Shown piece after piece: positions 8,871-19,357 of a stretch of DNA of 26,156 nt. The notes below the pieces were generated by a model. The model was not told the DNA's origin. It saw only the letters and a program-made list of their open reading frames with translations, and did no database searches. Source of the stretch: Lentinula raphanica (taxonomy: Eukaryota > Basidiomycota > Agaricomycetes > Agaricales > Omphalotaceae); assembly GCA_027919835.1 (NCBI GenBank), contig JANVFP010000070.1, forward strand, positions 1-26,156, given 5' to 3'. Every line of letters begins with the position of its first letter. Position 1 is the stretch's first letter. The position numbers and the translations under genes were made by a program.

Positions 8871-10210
8871 ATGAGCACTCGAATTGGAGTTCTTCCAGAT
8901 GGTATGACGTTCTTTGCATCTAAGAGACCATCTCTGAACGTGCAATTTTCTCCTTAGACATCATTCACACGTTTCTAAACGGTGACACTGTTCAACGCGT
9001 CAACAACGGCTCCTTCATACGCCTGCCACATCCGAGAAGTGGTGAGACTACACAGTATCCCTTCGTCCGCTTCTCTAACTATCAACGATAGGCCTCCCAG
9101 CGTTATTTTTTCCTCATCAGACTCCTTCGACTAGCACAATATGTGAACTACAGGCTATTGAGCCTATCAACCAGCGATCATGGTTCATTGGAGATGAAGT
9201 AGTGGCTGGTACGTGGCTTTGAACCACTGCGCGATCTACCACTGGATTGATTGGTTTGCAGATGGAAAGCTCTTGATGATTACGCCTGTGGATCCAGTCT
9301 TTCTTCTCATTCCCATCCTTCGATCCTTCTCTCCGGTGAATATTCCAATCCTAGTCCCGGCTTCAGACTTCAGATTGAGGTTCTACATAGAAAGATGGTA
9401 CGCCAGGACAATTTCGGACTGCCGATGATATATTTGAGGAAGCGGCAATGAAACTGGAACAAGCGTCGAGCAAGGACCCTATCCAAGCCATTCTGGCAAA
9501 AGACATAGCGACATTCACAGCTCTCGACTGTTGCAAGGATGCTTTGACACGTATATGTGATAAGCAAGGTGAGCAAACAATTACTCTACGTTCCTTTCCG
9601 AATCGTTGACCTCCCCTAGAACTCCCACCGGATATCGTTGTGTATCGATTTTCTGCGACCAAGTTTGTCGAGTACATGAGGCTCAAAGTCGAGAACCTAC
9701 TAAAAGGGAACGTGATTGACGAGTCAAGAACACTTGTACGCAGCTTAGCAAAAGACGGACTCATGGAAGATGGAAAAGAGAGTCTCCTCAAAGGTACGAG
9801 CACTCGGATGCTCTCAATCGCCCAACTAATTGGATTATGCTCAGCGGGTCGATTGAAAATAGCCTGTGATTTAGTCGCACAGTACATCCCTCCTGATTTG
9901 CGAACCACGCTCTTTGCCTCTTATGAGTTTGTGTTTGTATTTTGTGTCTTCTATTCAACGTATTCAACGCAATCCCAGTTTTACCGAACTCGATACCTAT
10001 CTGGAAAAGTTGGAAGAAGAAAGGAGGGCGACGGCTCAAGAAGTAGCTGCGAAAACACGCAAAAGAACAGTCAAAAAGGAGGATTCGAAAGAAAAGGTCG
10101 ATAAGCGGAAAGCATCCGCTCCCAAACCATCTCAGGGTGTAGAGAAGCTAAAGAAAGCCAATATTAATGGGATGGCTAAATTATCCACATTCTTCACGAA
10201 GAAGTCATGA
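8871..10210 (+). CDS. Ribonuclease H2 subunit B (Rnh202-type), 8 exons
   Basis: Exons 8871-8901, 8958-9041, 9092-9208, 9262-9335, 9391-9568, 9620-9793, 9845-9926 and 9979-10210 join in phase to 323 residues. All introns (50-56 bases) have GT..AG ends. The start MSTRIGVLPDDIIHTFLNG and the following FIRLPHPRSGLPALFF fit fungal RNase H2B. The family block DGKLLMITPVDPVFLLIPIL is clear, as is the C-terminal lysine-rich tail ending GMAKLSTFFTKKS, which resembles the PCNA-interacting peptide of this subunit (human KSIDTFF). With the catalytic A subunit and the C subunit it forms the nuclear complex that removes ribonucleotides and RNA:DNA hybrids from DNA. The intron at 9794-9844 is 51 bases and open in frame, so its removal rests on its splice signals. 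No damage is seen. Upstream neighbour is gene X copy B, divergent; downstream the F-box gene converges with 45 bases between stops. Confidence 0.9.
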
Positions 10211-10255
10211 TATCGTTACTAGTACAATGATACCCACAATCCTATGCTTCAGTTA

Positions 10256-12162
10256 CTATAATACAAGACTAACGAGTTCTTCATCAAGCTGCATCACTTC
10301 CAGCTGAGTAACGATTGAGGAACTACTCAGCCCGATTGCTACACCCTCTCTCCTTGTTTCAAGCATGTCGAAGAGCGCCTCCGTCTCTAGATTTCGATGA
10401 TTATTCATAGCGCTAGATGACTTCGCGTCCGCTAAGTTCTCAATCTTGAATGATTTCAAAGCTGGGAGGATAGGTGTACTGCGAAGCTCATTGAAGAAAT
10501 TGACGAGACTGCAAGAGTCCTGTTCCATGTCGACGTCGTCCAGATCAAAGTCATCCAATCCAAACTTATCAGAGTTGGAGGATGTCTTCCGGAATCCCAG
10601 TTGGAGCTTCCTGAGCTCAGGTAAATTTCCGAAAAGGGTAACAAGTGTCTCTGCGCAGGATTGAAATTTTGGGATATCGCGTAACACAAGGTCAGTGAGC
10701 TGACAGGGACCATGAGAACGTGAAAAGAACGATACGAGGTCGTCGGATAAGAAGGTGGATATTGATGTTGGAGGGAAAAGTGTGGCGTGCGGGAGGAAGG
10801 AATCTGACGATGACGGTATGAACGTCAAGTCAAGATATGTCAGCCGTGGCGCTCGCAGATGCCGCAGGAGTCCTTTGACCCCTGTGCAAGAAGGTAAAGC
10901 GACATTCAATGACATACGCTTAAGTGATTCACAGGTGTAAGTGTCTTCTTCCTGGGTTCCAATGTCCATCGGGTTCGGTTGGTGAGCTTGATGCACGTTG
11001 TGGAAAGGTTTCGCGCGGAAGATTGCACTGACTTCAACTTCCTCCACATTGGTACAAAGTCGCAACAGGCTCTCCAAATTTCCAAAGGAGTAGTTGCATT
11101 TCAGCGTTCGAATCTGATGCCAGGGTATATCTATCGCCCTAGCCATCTCGGCAGGGCTCAGTGAGGCGCGAAGATTGAGTGTGAGGTGGGTCAAGAGGGG
11201 AGCATTTCGGAGAGCAATAGCGGGAGGTGGACTACTATGATTCGCGTCAGGCAAATCCTGCCATCGCCAACGCTGAGAAGATGAGGCGAATTTCCCACCT
11301 ATGGCGAGACGTTTCATGAGAGGGAAGGATCCATTCAACCTTGTAATAGTATATCCCATATCGCCTTCATGTTCGTTCAGATCGTCACCTTCCAGATCTA
11401 CATCAATTTCGGCTTCACCCCAACGAGTAGACTGAGTGAGCAGAAGGGGAGCCACGATGCGACTCGATGACTTGGTCGCGACCTGGGAAGTGGACAACCC
11501 AAGTTTGACCTTCAACGAGGCATGTTTGGATCGGGCAAGAAACATCTTCATGAGGTCACGGACAAATATTGCCTCGCTCAATTCTCCGTTTGCGGGGACG
11601 TGCATATCCCCAAAGGCCGTCACATCTGCCCAGATAGACGGAGTCTCTAATGCCACTCCTCTCCATCTCTTACATACTCGGGTAAATCCCAGAGGGATAC
11701 GTATTCGGCGTATGACCTGTATTTGATCTCCTCCATTTGCGTTGAGAAATGCATCCGAAGGATTTCTGCAAGGACTTCATCGGGTAAAGCATTGATAGGG
11801 GCAACGAGCGACCTAACGTCTTCCATTCTGCGAGCGAGAGCTTCCTGTGAAGTGGACAGGAATGTAATGACGTCGCGAAGGCGCGCCAGCTCGAAGTTGT
11901 GCCTATCGAATAGGTGTTGGAGGTCGGACAGCGAGTGCGAAACGTGCGCCTTGTCTGCAGGAGAAAGTTCCAAGTTGGGATAAAGTTTGGCGGTGGTTGA
12001 AGAGTCGGGGAAATGTGAGATGCAAGAGCAGGATGAATGATCATGCATGAGCTGCATCGCAGTGCTCATGGCATTCGTTGTGGAGACTTTGGCGTCGCAT
12101 TGATAGCAGAGTAGAATATCGGAACCACCGACTTGGTTGTAGCAGGGTGAAGTCAACATCAT
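10256..12162 (-). CDS. Agaric-type F-box protein with LRR-like region; reading frame broken after the F-box N-terminus
   Basis: The upstream frame (12162-11647) begins MMLTSPCYNQVGG, runs through a helix (LARLRDVITFLSTSQEALAR) and enters the F-box at PINALPDEVLAEIL. The downstream frame (to stop at 10256) reads VCKRWRGVALETPSIWADV, the usual second half of the F-box in agaric proteins, then about 440 residues with LRR-like spacing (LLTHLTLNLRASL, LRKLQLGFRK). The two frames do not join by any plausible intron. Adding one base to the GGG at 11694-11696 (CCC in the gene) would give YVSPLGFTRVCKRWR, a normal F-box. So either the gene carries a one-base deletion or the assembly has a homopolymer error. 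F-box proteins recruit substrates to SCF ubiquitin ligases; members of this expanded family are mostly unstudied. Substrate unknown. Confidence 0.75.
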
Positions 12163-13007
12163 TGTCTATCGATAGGCTCGAGCCACAGTCAACGTGTAAG
12201 ATGTTAAAACTAGGTGAGCGTGAATCAGAACTGCAAGGTGCACGCAGAGGGTACATACTAAGTATCGGAAGGGGCTTTCTAAAAGTGCGGGAAGTAATAC
12301 CGAGTGCTATTGACCACGTTGTTGATGTTGCCGTTCAAATGTCACCAGGCCGTGAAGTCGACTGAAGAGAATTGAACAAATCGAATAGCGGGGTATGTAC
12401 GGTGGACGATCCACTGCCATTATCTGCTTATAAGCGGATTTGAAGATTCCATCAATCATTCGGGGAACAGAAAGTTTTTGGGCACCAAACGAATAAAGGC
12501 TGGACATGTCATGATGACGAGTGACAATCAAAGCGTAACGGGCAGCTTGAGTGGGAAACTACCTGGATTGGTGCGGGAGATTAGAGGCTGAGATTGGTTC
12601 AAGTAAAAACCGTACCTCGGAAGTTTTGCGGAGAGATGAGAGAAATCAGAGGGTTCGAAGGTGCTCATTGAGGATAGCTTCTCCTACTCAATGGAGTCAC
12701 GGGCATTCCTGAGGAGTTCTCGGGCATCGGAAGTATATGTTTTGTATGACGACAGAATTGGGACAAAATCCAATATCATGGTTGATGGCATTCGACTTTG
12801 GACCTGTGACTTGAGTTACGCGATCCTATACTAAATTGTTGACGTTTGGACTTGGACTTGGCTACTCTTGAGTCTTGCCCGTTGGATTGGATGATGAATA
12901 AATGAAAACAGACTTTCACTTATTTTGATATACTCTTGTGCACTAAGTGACTACTCTTTAACACTCTGTCTGGATATGGACTTATATAGTTGAGACCTCC
13001 AGTGCAG
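12163..13007. other. Intergenic; no gene recognised
   Basis: Open frames on both strands (12078-12365 plus, 12307-12531 minus) are short and carry no known motif. The stretch probably contains the promoter of the F-box gene at its left end. The right end leads into the 42-bp repeat. Confidence 0.4.
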
Positions 13008-13175
13008 TTCGGAGGCTCTCTTGTCCCTATTTCTGTACAGCTTGTGCAAGACGGAAGACTCCTTATTCCTATTTTTGTACAGCTTGTGCTAAGCAAAAGC
13101 CTCCCTGGTCCTTTCTCTGTACAGCGTATACAAAGTTGAAGACTCCTTGTTCCAATTTCTGTGTGTGTGCTGATT
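13008..13175. repeat. Tandem repeat, four units of exactly 42 bp
   Basis: The landmark TCTGTACAG recurs at 13033, 13075 (TTTGTACAG) and 13117, and its degenerate form TCTGTGTGT at 13159, each exactly 42 bases apart. Units differ at about a quarter of positions. Because 42 is a multiple of three, the minus-strand frame 13213-12920 reads as four 14-residue repeats of the type TEIGTRSLQLCIRC with regularly spaced Cys. Whether it is translated is unknown; it has no supporting splice or start evidence. Confidence 0.8.
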
Positions 13176-13379
13176 CCGAAATCACTTCTCACTATGAACG
13201 TTATTATGTACACAAATATGAAGAAACATTTCGGTGACTGGGACCTTCAGTTCACGTCGCTCCATGCTATCTGATATCGAGAAATGCATCATGACTCTGT
13301 AGTGTGCCGCTCTATCCTCACATTCGAGAACACGACTCAGAGCTCTATTGAGATAGAAAGACCCACGCAAGGCGAACAC

Positions 13380-13463
13380 GGACTCACGCCGGTAAGACTT
13401 GGACTCACGTTGGATACACCTGGATTGACGTCGAATACACTCGCACTCATGCCGGACTCGCTC
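13380..13463. repeat. Tandem repeat, four units of 21 bp
   Basis: Units begin at 13380, 13401, 13422 and 13443 and share GGACTCACG-like starts. In the plus frame 13284-13496 they read GLTPVRL, GLTLDTP, GLTSNTL, ALMPDSL. Period conserved at seven codons, sequence diverging. No gene recognised around it. Confidence 0.7.
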
Positions 13464-14138
13464 ACAATCGCCGTGGATAGATGTATACTCAGTTAAAATA
13501 CCTACGCACTCAGAATGAATACATATACACTCTCCTTGTTTTGAATACTGATTTCAATGAATCGACCTTCGGTTGAAGAAGCTGTCGGTTGCTCGGAGCA
13601 ACCAACCGACCGCTTGTTCCAATTGACTCATTTGAATTGAGGTAATGAGGCTGAGCAGTCTCGCAAACGGCGATAATATATGTAAAATTTTCTACGCGAT
13701 TCCGTACAGGGAGTACAGTACTCTACAGCACTGGGAGTCTGGGACTGGGAGAGAGCCACTACACATCTCGAGAAGCATCGGCGATGCTTTCGTTGATCCA
13801 TCCCTCGTTCAGAGTGTGAGCAACGGGAAAAAGGAGCGTGCGGAATGTGCTTACGATGGAGGTTCCTTGTTGCCCAAGGTCTTGTCCTTGGGCAATGGTA
13901 TTGCAACAGTAGACTATCGTTATGTTTAGAGAAGGTCACGAACGGAGTGCGGCAGCACTTATCTTACGGGCTTCCCTTGTGTATAGTACTTGTTCGCGAA
14001 AGTTTTTTTGGCGATATTTGAGAATCGTTATCAAAGATACTGGTATGTTTATTGATCAATACAACTTGTAGTATTATCCATTCCCTATCACTAATCGAAA
14101 TCAGTCGAGGATCTTTTAAACAGAAGAGAAAGACATAC
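13464..14138. other. No gene recognised; one hairpin
   Basis: GGTTGCTC (13587-13594), one G, GAGCAACC (13596-13603) forms a perfect short hairpin. Overlapping frames on both strands at 13628-13939 are mirror images without family signature. The stretch 13964-14138 could hold the decayed 3' end of the T5orf172-like copy to its right. Confidence 0.35.
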
Positions 14139-14636
14139 CTCACAACAGTCCGCCAGAGACAGGACCGGACGTACAATCGTCGCCAGCACGATCGACCAAT
14201 GCCATTGAATGTGAACACTTCCCGGTGGGTTTTGCGGCCTAGAGAAAGTATTTGCAAGCCGAAATCGAAGAAATCGGAGAACGTACATCGAGGGCAGTGA
14301 ATTCGGGGCCGGTCGTAGCAGTGGCGCTCAAGCAAAAGGTGGGCCAGCGTTTTTGAAATATGAGTGAACGACTAACACTCTAAGATAATCGATGAAGTGC
14401 GTACCTGCCCTTCGCCTCCTCGCAACGCAACAACAACTAGCCATCTTCGAGTAGGACACGGGCAGTTCTATCCCACTCCTTCTTCGTCGACCGATATTGT
14501 TCGACATGCCGATTTTCCAAAACTGGCCGTTGTCGAGGAAGGCGTAGAGGTAGCCCGGGCCATCAGCGCGAGACGTCGATCGGGACCTTCGGGATGCAAA
14601 TAGAGCGCACAGTTTCGGGGTAGGTCGTCTGGCCAT
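14139..14636 (-). pseudogene. T5orf172/MUG113-like (GIY-YIG-related) protein, copy 1, splice acceptor lost
   Basis: Exon 1 (14636-14405) starts MARRPTP and carries DGPGYLYAFLDNGQFWKIGM and a basic RRRR stretch, the opening of the T5orf172 domain, a GIY-YIG-like fold. Exon 2 (14352-14287) continues TLAHLLLERHCYDRPRIHC and exon 3 (14238-14139) has CRKTHREVFTF, giving the family's DRPR.xC...C...KTHxE block. The intron between exons 1 and 2 starts with GTACGC, but the acceptor seen in copy 2 (TTCAG) is TTCAA here. That single G-to-A change at 14353 (gene strand) leaves no acceptor in the right phase. Unspliced, exon 1 runs to a stop at 14328. Such proteins are expanded in agaric genomes and of unknown role. 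Confidence 0.65.
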
Positions 14637-14639
14637 CGA

Positions 14640-15594
14640 TGGAGTTACAGAAGTGGGGGTTTGCTGAGTTTGAGAAGATTAGCGTTGATTTTGGAGAATT
14701 TGCTTTGAATTTGAGCCTACTGGTGTGAAAGATTGTTGTGGAAAAGAAGAGAGACGTTGTGGGAGAGAAGAGAGACGTTGTGGAAGGATGGAGAGAGTTG
14801 TGGATGAGAAGAGAGCGATGGCATCAGCTTTTGTAATCATTTGCCTTCGTTTATTGCAGAGTCTTGAGTACTTCTCATCAATAACAGCTGTTTCTGCTCC
14901 CAACGCCGACCGGTGAAAGTCTTGAGATTATTTCGTCGTCCAATGACATCGAATGATCTGCATCTCGAGATTCGCCTACTTCAAGACCCTCCGGGGCGAT
15001 GGTTCCGTCACACCACCTTCAAAGGACCGACTGGATGCGATGCGAAACCCGAATTCGGAAATACATCCAGAGTCATCCAAGAGATCGGCATCCGAGTTTT
15101 CGTTCAGTTATTACTGTCTGCATACTGGAGGCAGCCGTCGAAAGTATGAAAGTAAGGTATATGTAGCAAAACGCATCATCAAAACACGCTCACAGCAACC
15201 AACTTCTCTTGCTGTGAGTCCAGATAATTGAGCCCATGCATATGTAGAACTAAATTTGTGCGTAGATTCCGATGTAAGAATGAGTCATGATAGGAAGGCT
15301 CGACGAGAACATAGTAACGGTGAAGGAAGGGGGGGGAAAGCGTTGGCGAGGACCTTCTACGAAGGTGAACTCGACATCTCCATCGTTCCACTAAACACGG
15401 CGGGAAAACTGGAGCAGAAATCAGCGAAACTCATGATTCCATGAGACTATCGGGTTCGTTCGTTGATGATGCTCTACTTCGTTCGTTGATGACGTTAGTT
15501 CGTTCGCTGATGATGATTGTGTCTGTTCAAACGCAGAACGCGCACGAATTCCTTCCGATAGAGAATTCGCCTTTGAATAGGTTGCCCAATCAGC
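14640..15594. other. Upstream of T5orf172-like copy 1; repeats, no gene recognised
   Basis: Contains a 21-bp tandem repeat at 14735-14815 and three near-copies of TTCGTTCGTTGATGA at 15455, 15478 and 15499. The plus frame 14953-15231 is open with Ser-rich sequence (SSKRSASEFSFSYY) but has no motif that I know. The stretch ending at 14903 resembles the upstream region of copy 2 (GAGAGTTGT...GATGG.ATCAG), so promoter sequence was duplicated with the gene. Confidence 0.4.
14735..14815. repeat. Tandem repeat, nearly four units of 21 bp
   Basis: Units begin GTTGTGG and continue AAAAGAAGAGAGAC or GAGAGAAGAGAGAC; the last two are degenerate. It lies about 100 bases upstream of the T5orf172-like copy 1 start. 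Confidence 0.75.
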
Positions 15595-16244
15595 CTAGAT
15601 GCCGGAGCATATGATGACTGATAGGTAATTGAAGCCTATTGAGGAACATGGGGGTCGTATGAAGAGCTCGAAGTACATCTGAATCTTGAGGTTGAAGAAT
15701 TTCGCAAAGGTTTTCAATGTCTGCTTGATCTGATTCTCAAGACCTGGAACGTACTTGTCTAGCAGCGCTACGCTCCTGTAGAAAGGTGAGTACGAGGGTT
15801 GTGAGGGAGGTTGGATGACACACTTTTCCATCGAGGCGACAGTACATTCGTGAATCGTCTTCACCCCAAGGGATGACCAGATCTCCAGTTCCGCGTAGGC
15901 GAGCACTAAACCTGTCAGGATCATTAATCATACACTCTCTCGCACATTGGGCTTCGAACCTTGTAACGACATCCCTCATGATCAACCGGCATCGTCCTGT
16001 GGTGACGAGTAACGCTGAACCGTGGAATCCCTCCACAGATTGACCGCAGATTCCCTATAACATAATAGAAAAGAAAGACAGCGACTGCAGAAGACTTTGC
16101 ACATACCGGAACTCTTCTACAAAAGTTCTCGTCCACCGCTACGCAGGCACAGGGGCCGTTGTTGATTGTTGATTGTTGATTGAAATCAAGAAGATCAAGC
16201 GTGTGAATAACATGTCGTGTCGGAACTAAAAATGGACAAAACAA
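15595..16244 (-). other. Possible spliced gene, unrecognised, Cys-containing
   Basis: Two minus-strand stretches join well if 16085-16038 is removed (donor GTATGTGC, acceptor ATTATGTTATAG). This gives CACVAVDENFCRRVP followed by GICGQSVEGFHGSALLVTTG and RDVVTRFEAQCARECMINDP. Beyond 15925 two frames compete. One ends in a helix-like stretch (KYVPGLENQIKQTLKTFAKF). No ATG is obvious for the first exon, and a 7-bp repeat (GTTGATT, 16156-16183) overlaps it. I cannot name the protein. Confidence 0.3.
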
Positions 16245-16404
16245 ATATAAAGTTGTCCGTCATTCAGTTTACTCATATTGTTCATTGTAGTAGCCACTAG
16301 GTAGGATAGTAATAGCAGCAGCACATTGTAGGTAGCGCAAGCATGTAAGCAGAATCGAGCCACCTCCGTTCAAATTATATACGAGGAATTATCAGTTAGG
16401 AGAC

Positions 16405-16825
16405 CTAAAAGTCACTAGGATACTGAGCTTGAGCATACGCGAGGGCGGTGCACCACAAAATATGCCCATCGTAGGAAGTTGGATCAATGACTGTACGGGG
16501 CCGTCCTGCAGAGCCTGTAAACTCCCGTGAAAAGATGTTTGGATGACCATGGTGACTCTGGTCCAGACGACGATCGCAAATTGTCCGAAGGTCCAGTATC
16601 ATGCTTTGGCACATTCGTTCAAAGCATTTCCGATTCTGAGCGTCAGGGAATGCTGCTGGAGTTTGTCGAAATCTGCTTGAGCATCTACTTGGCTACCGAA
16701 AACAGACTCACCCGAGAAACGATATTCGCAACTCTTCGAGATCTTCTCCTAGTAGTCTCAGATGAAATACTCGGTTGTTTCATCTTGATTGAGGACGGAC
16801 TGGAAATGGTGGTAATGCCGACGAC
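16405..16825 (-). pseudogene. Relic 1 of an integrase-type DDE transposon, N-terminal region
   Basis: Reading leftward on the minus strand: HHFQSVLNQDETT, then in-frame stops, a GTGAGTC donor at the site used in relic 2, then MCQSMILDLRTICDRRLDQS and TGSAGRPRTVIDP. The next residues are out of frame: one frame over reads FLRWAYFVVHRPRV, fitting the GRPR.VIDP.FLRWA block that precedes the helix-turn-helix of agaric rve/integrase-core transposase-like proteins. So at least two nonsense codons and one frameshift are present, and the catalytic core is absent. Family assignment rests on my memory of that block. Confidence 0.55.
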
Positions 16826-16829
16826 ATAG

Positions 16830-17240
16830 CTATGTAATTGGAACGGCGGCTCTGAAGAAATTGAGGAATATTATCATACTACATAGAAATCGTCGGGTGA
16901 TGGGCTCGTGCTGGATGTAAGAAACGTAGAAACGAGAGTATGACTCGAAGTTACACACCGGCAGGTCTGGCTTGATCGTTATGTTTTGTTCTTGCAAGGT
17001 ATGGTCCTATGCAGCTTTATTCAGAGAGAGGCATGCAGATGAACGGTATAGTACTTAGCTCATGAGCTTTATGTTTCGTGTATTATTCCTGTTCGATCGT
17101 GTTCGATCGTGTTATTCGAGTTCGAGCATTCAAAACTACATACAATTAACGTTCAAATTACATTTGATATCATTGTCCGTCTCACTGTAAATAACGAGAG
17201 TCAGTTCACAATCGGTCGGTAACAAGAAAATAAACATACC
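16830..17240. other. No gene recognised
   Basis: No open frame of note. A direct repeat GTGTTCGATC occurs twice near 17090-17109. The right end probably holds the 3' flank of T5orf172-like copy 2. Confidence 0.4.
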
Positions 17241-17743
17241 TCACGCCGTCACAGCCACGAGATGCAACGGTCGAATAATATTCCTCCATGTTAATTTCCG
17301 GCTGGCATTGAATATGAAGATCTCCCGATGAGTCTTGCAACCTTGTAGAAGGGAGTTCGTGAGCTGAATCAAGAGGATTTGAAAGACCTACAATGGCGGC
17401 AATAGATTCGAGGCCTGTCGTCGCACTCGCGCTCAAGGAGTAAATGGGCCAACGCCTCTGAAGCAATGATGGGCAAGTAGCATAGCAGATCACCAACTAA
17501 GTACGTACCGGCTCTTCGCCGCCTCATTACAGCAATTGGAACCCTCCAAATTCGACCAGCGCATGGGCATTCTCTGTCCCATTGACGCTTCCTACGAGCG
17601 AAGTTACGGCTCATGCCCACCTTCCATCGGTGAGCGTTGTCGCAAAAGGCATAAAGATAGCCGGGGCCATCTGCGAGAGAGGTCGAACGCCACTGGCGCG
17701 ATGCGTATAGAACGTGTAGTGCACGATGGGACCGCCTGGCCAT
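17241..17743 (-). CDS. T5orf172/MUG113-like (GIY-YIG-related) protein, copy 2, apparently intact
   Basis: Exons 17743-17509, 17457-17392 and 17341-17241 join in phase to 133 residues. Introns of 51 and 50 bases have donors GTACGT and GTAGGT and acceptors TTCAG and ACAAG. The protein begins MARRSHRALHVLYASRQWRS, then DGPGYLYAFCDNAHRWKVGM (the GIY-YIG-like strand-turn-strand), RKRQWDREC, a basic RRRR, EALAHLLLERECDDRPRIYC and CKTHREIF, the conserved tail of the T5orf172 domain. It is short; a donor-like GTATG just after the stop suggests longer relatives splice there. The fold is associated with DNA binding or cleavage; activity here is unproven. Copy 1 at 14139-14636 is its broken paralogue about 3 kb away on the same strand. 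Confidence 0.65.
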
Positions 17744-18783
17744 AGTGAGGTCGACGCTGGGTGGATGTGGTTTGTTGGGTGGATGTGGTTTGTTAGGTGG
17801 AATATCGTCGATTCACGCGTGTTTTGGAGAAGGGGGCGGTAAGAATGAGGTAGATCTTCGTTCCAGAGTTTGGTGGAAGATAAGAGAGAGTTGTTGGCGT
17901 CGATGGGATCAGATATAGTAATTAATTATCGTCGTTTATGGTAGCCTTGAATGTCTTCATCATTAGCATTGGCAATTGTTAGTATTTGATGCCCATACCT
18001 GAAATCATCCAAGAACACCATGATGAGCTTTGAGAACATAACCAGTGTAAGGACCAGCAACCACTGTTCTTTGATGCGATTATCGACCCACTCCGGATCT
18101 TCTGCTACACCATCCATCACCACGCCTCAGAAGACCACCGAATTTGAAAATATGCGCTCGGAAAGCCAATTGGCGTCCCGGTTTGTTTACCAGTACTCAT
18201 AGAGCATATTTGTACACAAATTGCACAAGAAGGATATACATTATTCGCAGCAGCTCTACGGCGAGAATCCTAAACATCATACCGTTCACCTTGATATTTC
18301 TTAGCGTCGAAAATTTCGGCGTCTACTTCTGCAATCCGGTGAGTGAGACAAGTGCTCGAAGCAATATATAGCAGAGTAACTCACAAGTGATTTCGTGTGG
18401 ACAATCTTTTTCTGAGCATCACAGAAAGCCACACACTGATTGGCTGATTGATACAAGTTACCATGTCACTAGGTTTTTCGTTCTCTTCTCATCTTTCGCG
18501 GGTTCCAATCTTTCGCCGAGTTCCAGATGGCCATCCTGTCATCGGACGGAGTACTAGGATTTTATCGAATCCCAGCAAAGTGAGAACCGTTTTGGCTGAT
18601 GTGCGTGAGTTGTCGCGACGCACCTGAGTCAGGTGATCGTTTCTGCCCTGGCATGCATTATTCGTACTGGTGAACGTCGGTAACGGCAGGAAAGTAGGGG
18701 TTTCCGGGCGAGAAATGGGAGTAGATATAGAAGTCGTAGTAGCCGTGCTTCCACCGGAAGCCTCGATTTGGGGACGTTCAAAC
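17744..18783. other. No gene recognised; short repeat upstream of copy 2
   Basis: GGGTGGATGTGGTTTGTT occurs twice in tandem at 17759-17794, just upstream of the T5orf172-like copy 2 start. Small open frames (18020-18202, 18144-18371 plus; 17926-18123, 18629-18826 minus) show no motif or splice pattern that I can support. Confidence 0.4.
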
Positions 18784-18901
18784 AGTGTTGGAAAGTTGAA
18801 TAATGGATGTTACTACAGCGGGGCATATTGATTCGCCCCCTCGTTTATTCGAAGTGTTGGAAAGTTGAACAATGGAGGTTACTACAGCGGGGCATATCGA
18901 T
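18784..18901. repeat. Direct repeat of about 49 bp with 69-bp period, two copies
   Basis: AGTGTTGGAAAGTTGAA, then AATGGA, then TTACTACAGCGGGGCATAT occur at 18784-18832 and again at 18853-18901 with only a few differences. On the minus strand both read ICPAVVTSI-V/I-QLSNT. The right copy ends exactly where the Ubc4-like similarity ends. Confidence 0.8.
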
Positions 18902-19206
<305 letters not shown>

Positions 19207-19357
19207 TGAAATGGAAACTGTTTATGTGCAGGAAGATGTAGAGAAAGAAGAAGAGATTCAGTAAGCCCACTGGTGGTGGTATAGGCTCAAGCTGTTGCGG
19301 CGGTTGTTGAGGTTTATTTTATACCGAGGTGTTTCGTCTGCACCCCGATTGGGATTG

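Noticed and set aside
8930..8957. Start-codon loss (ATG to ATC) in RNase H2B
   Set aside because: The in-frame extension before exon 2 has no ATG, but the ATG at 8871 plus a 56-base intron (8902-8957) gives the family N-terminus MSTRIGVLPDDII, so the gene is intact.
9794..9844. Coding sequence in RNase H2B (open 51-base stretch)
   Set aside because: It has a GTACGA donor, a CTAAT branch-like site and a TGCTCAG acceptor and its removal keeps the frame, so I treat it as an intron; transcripts would decide.
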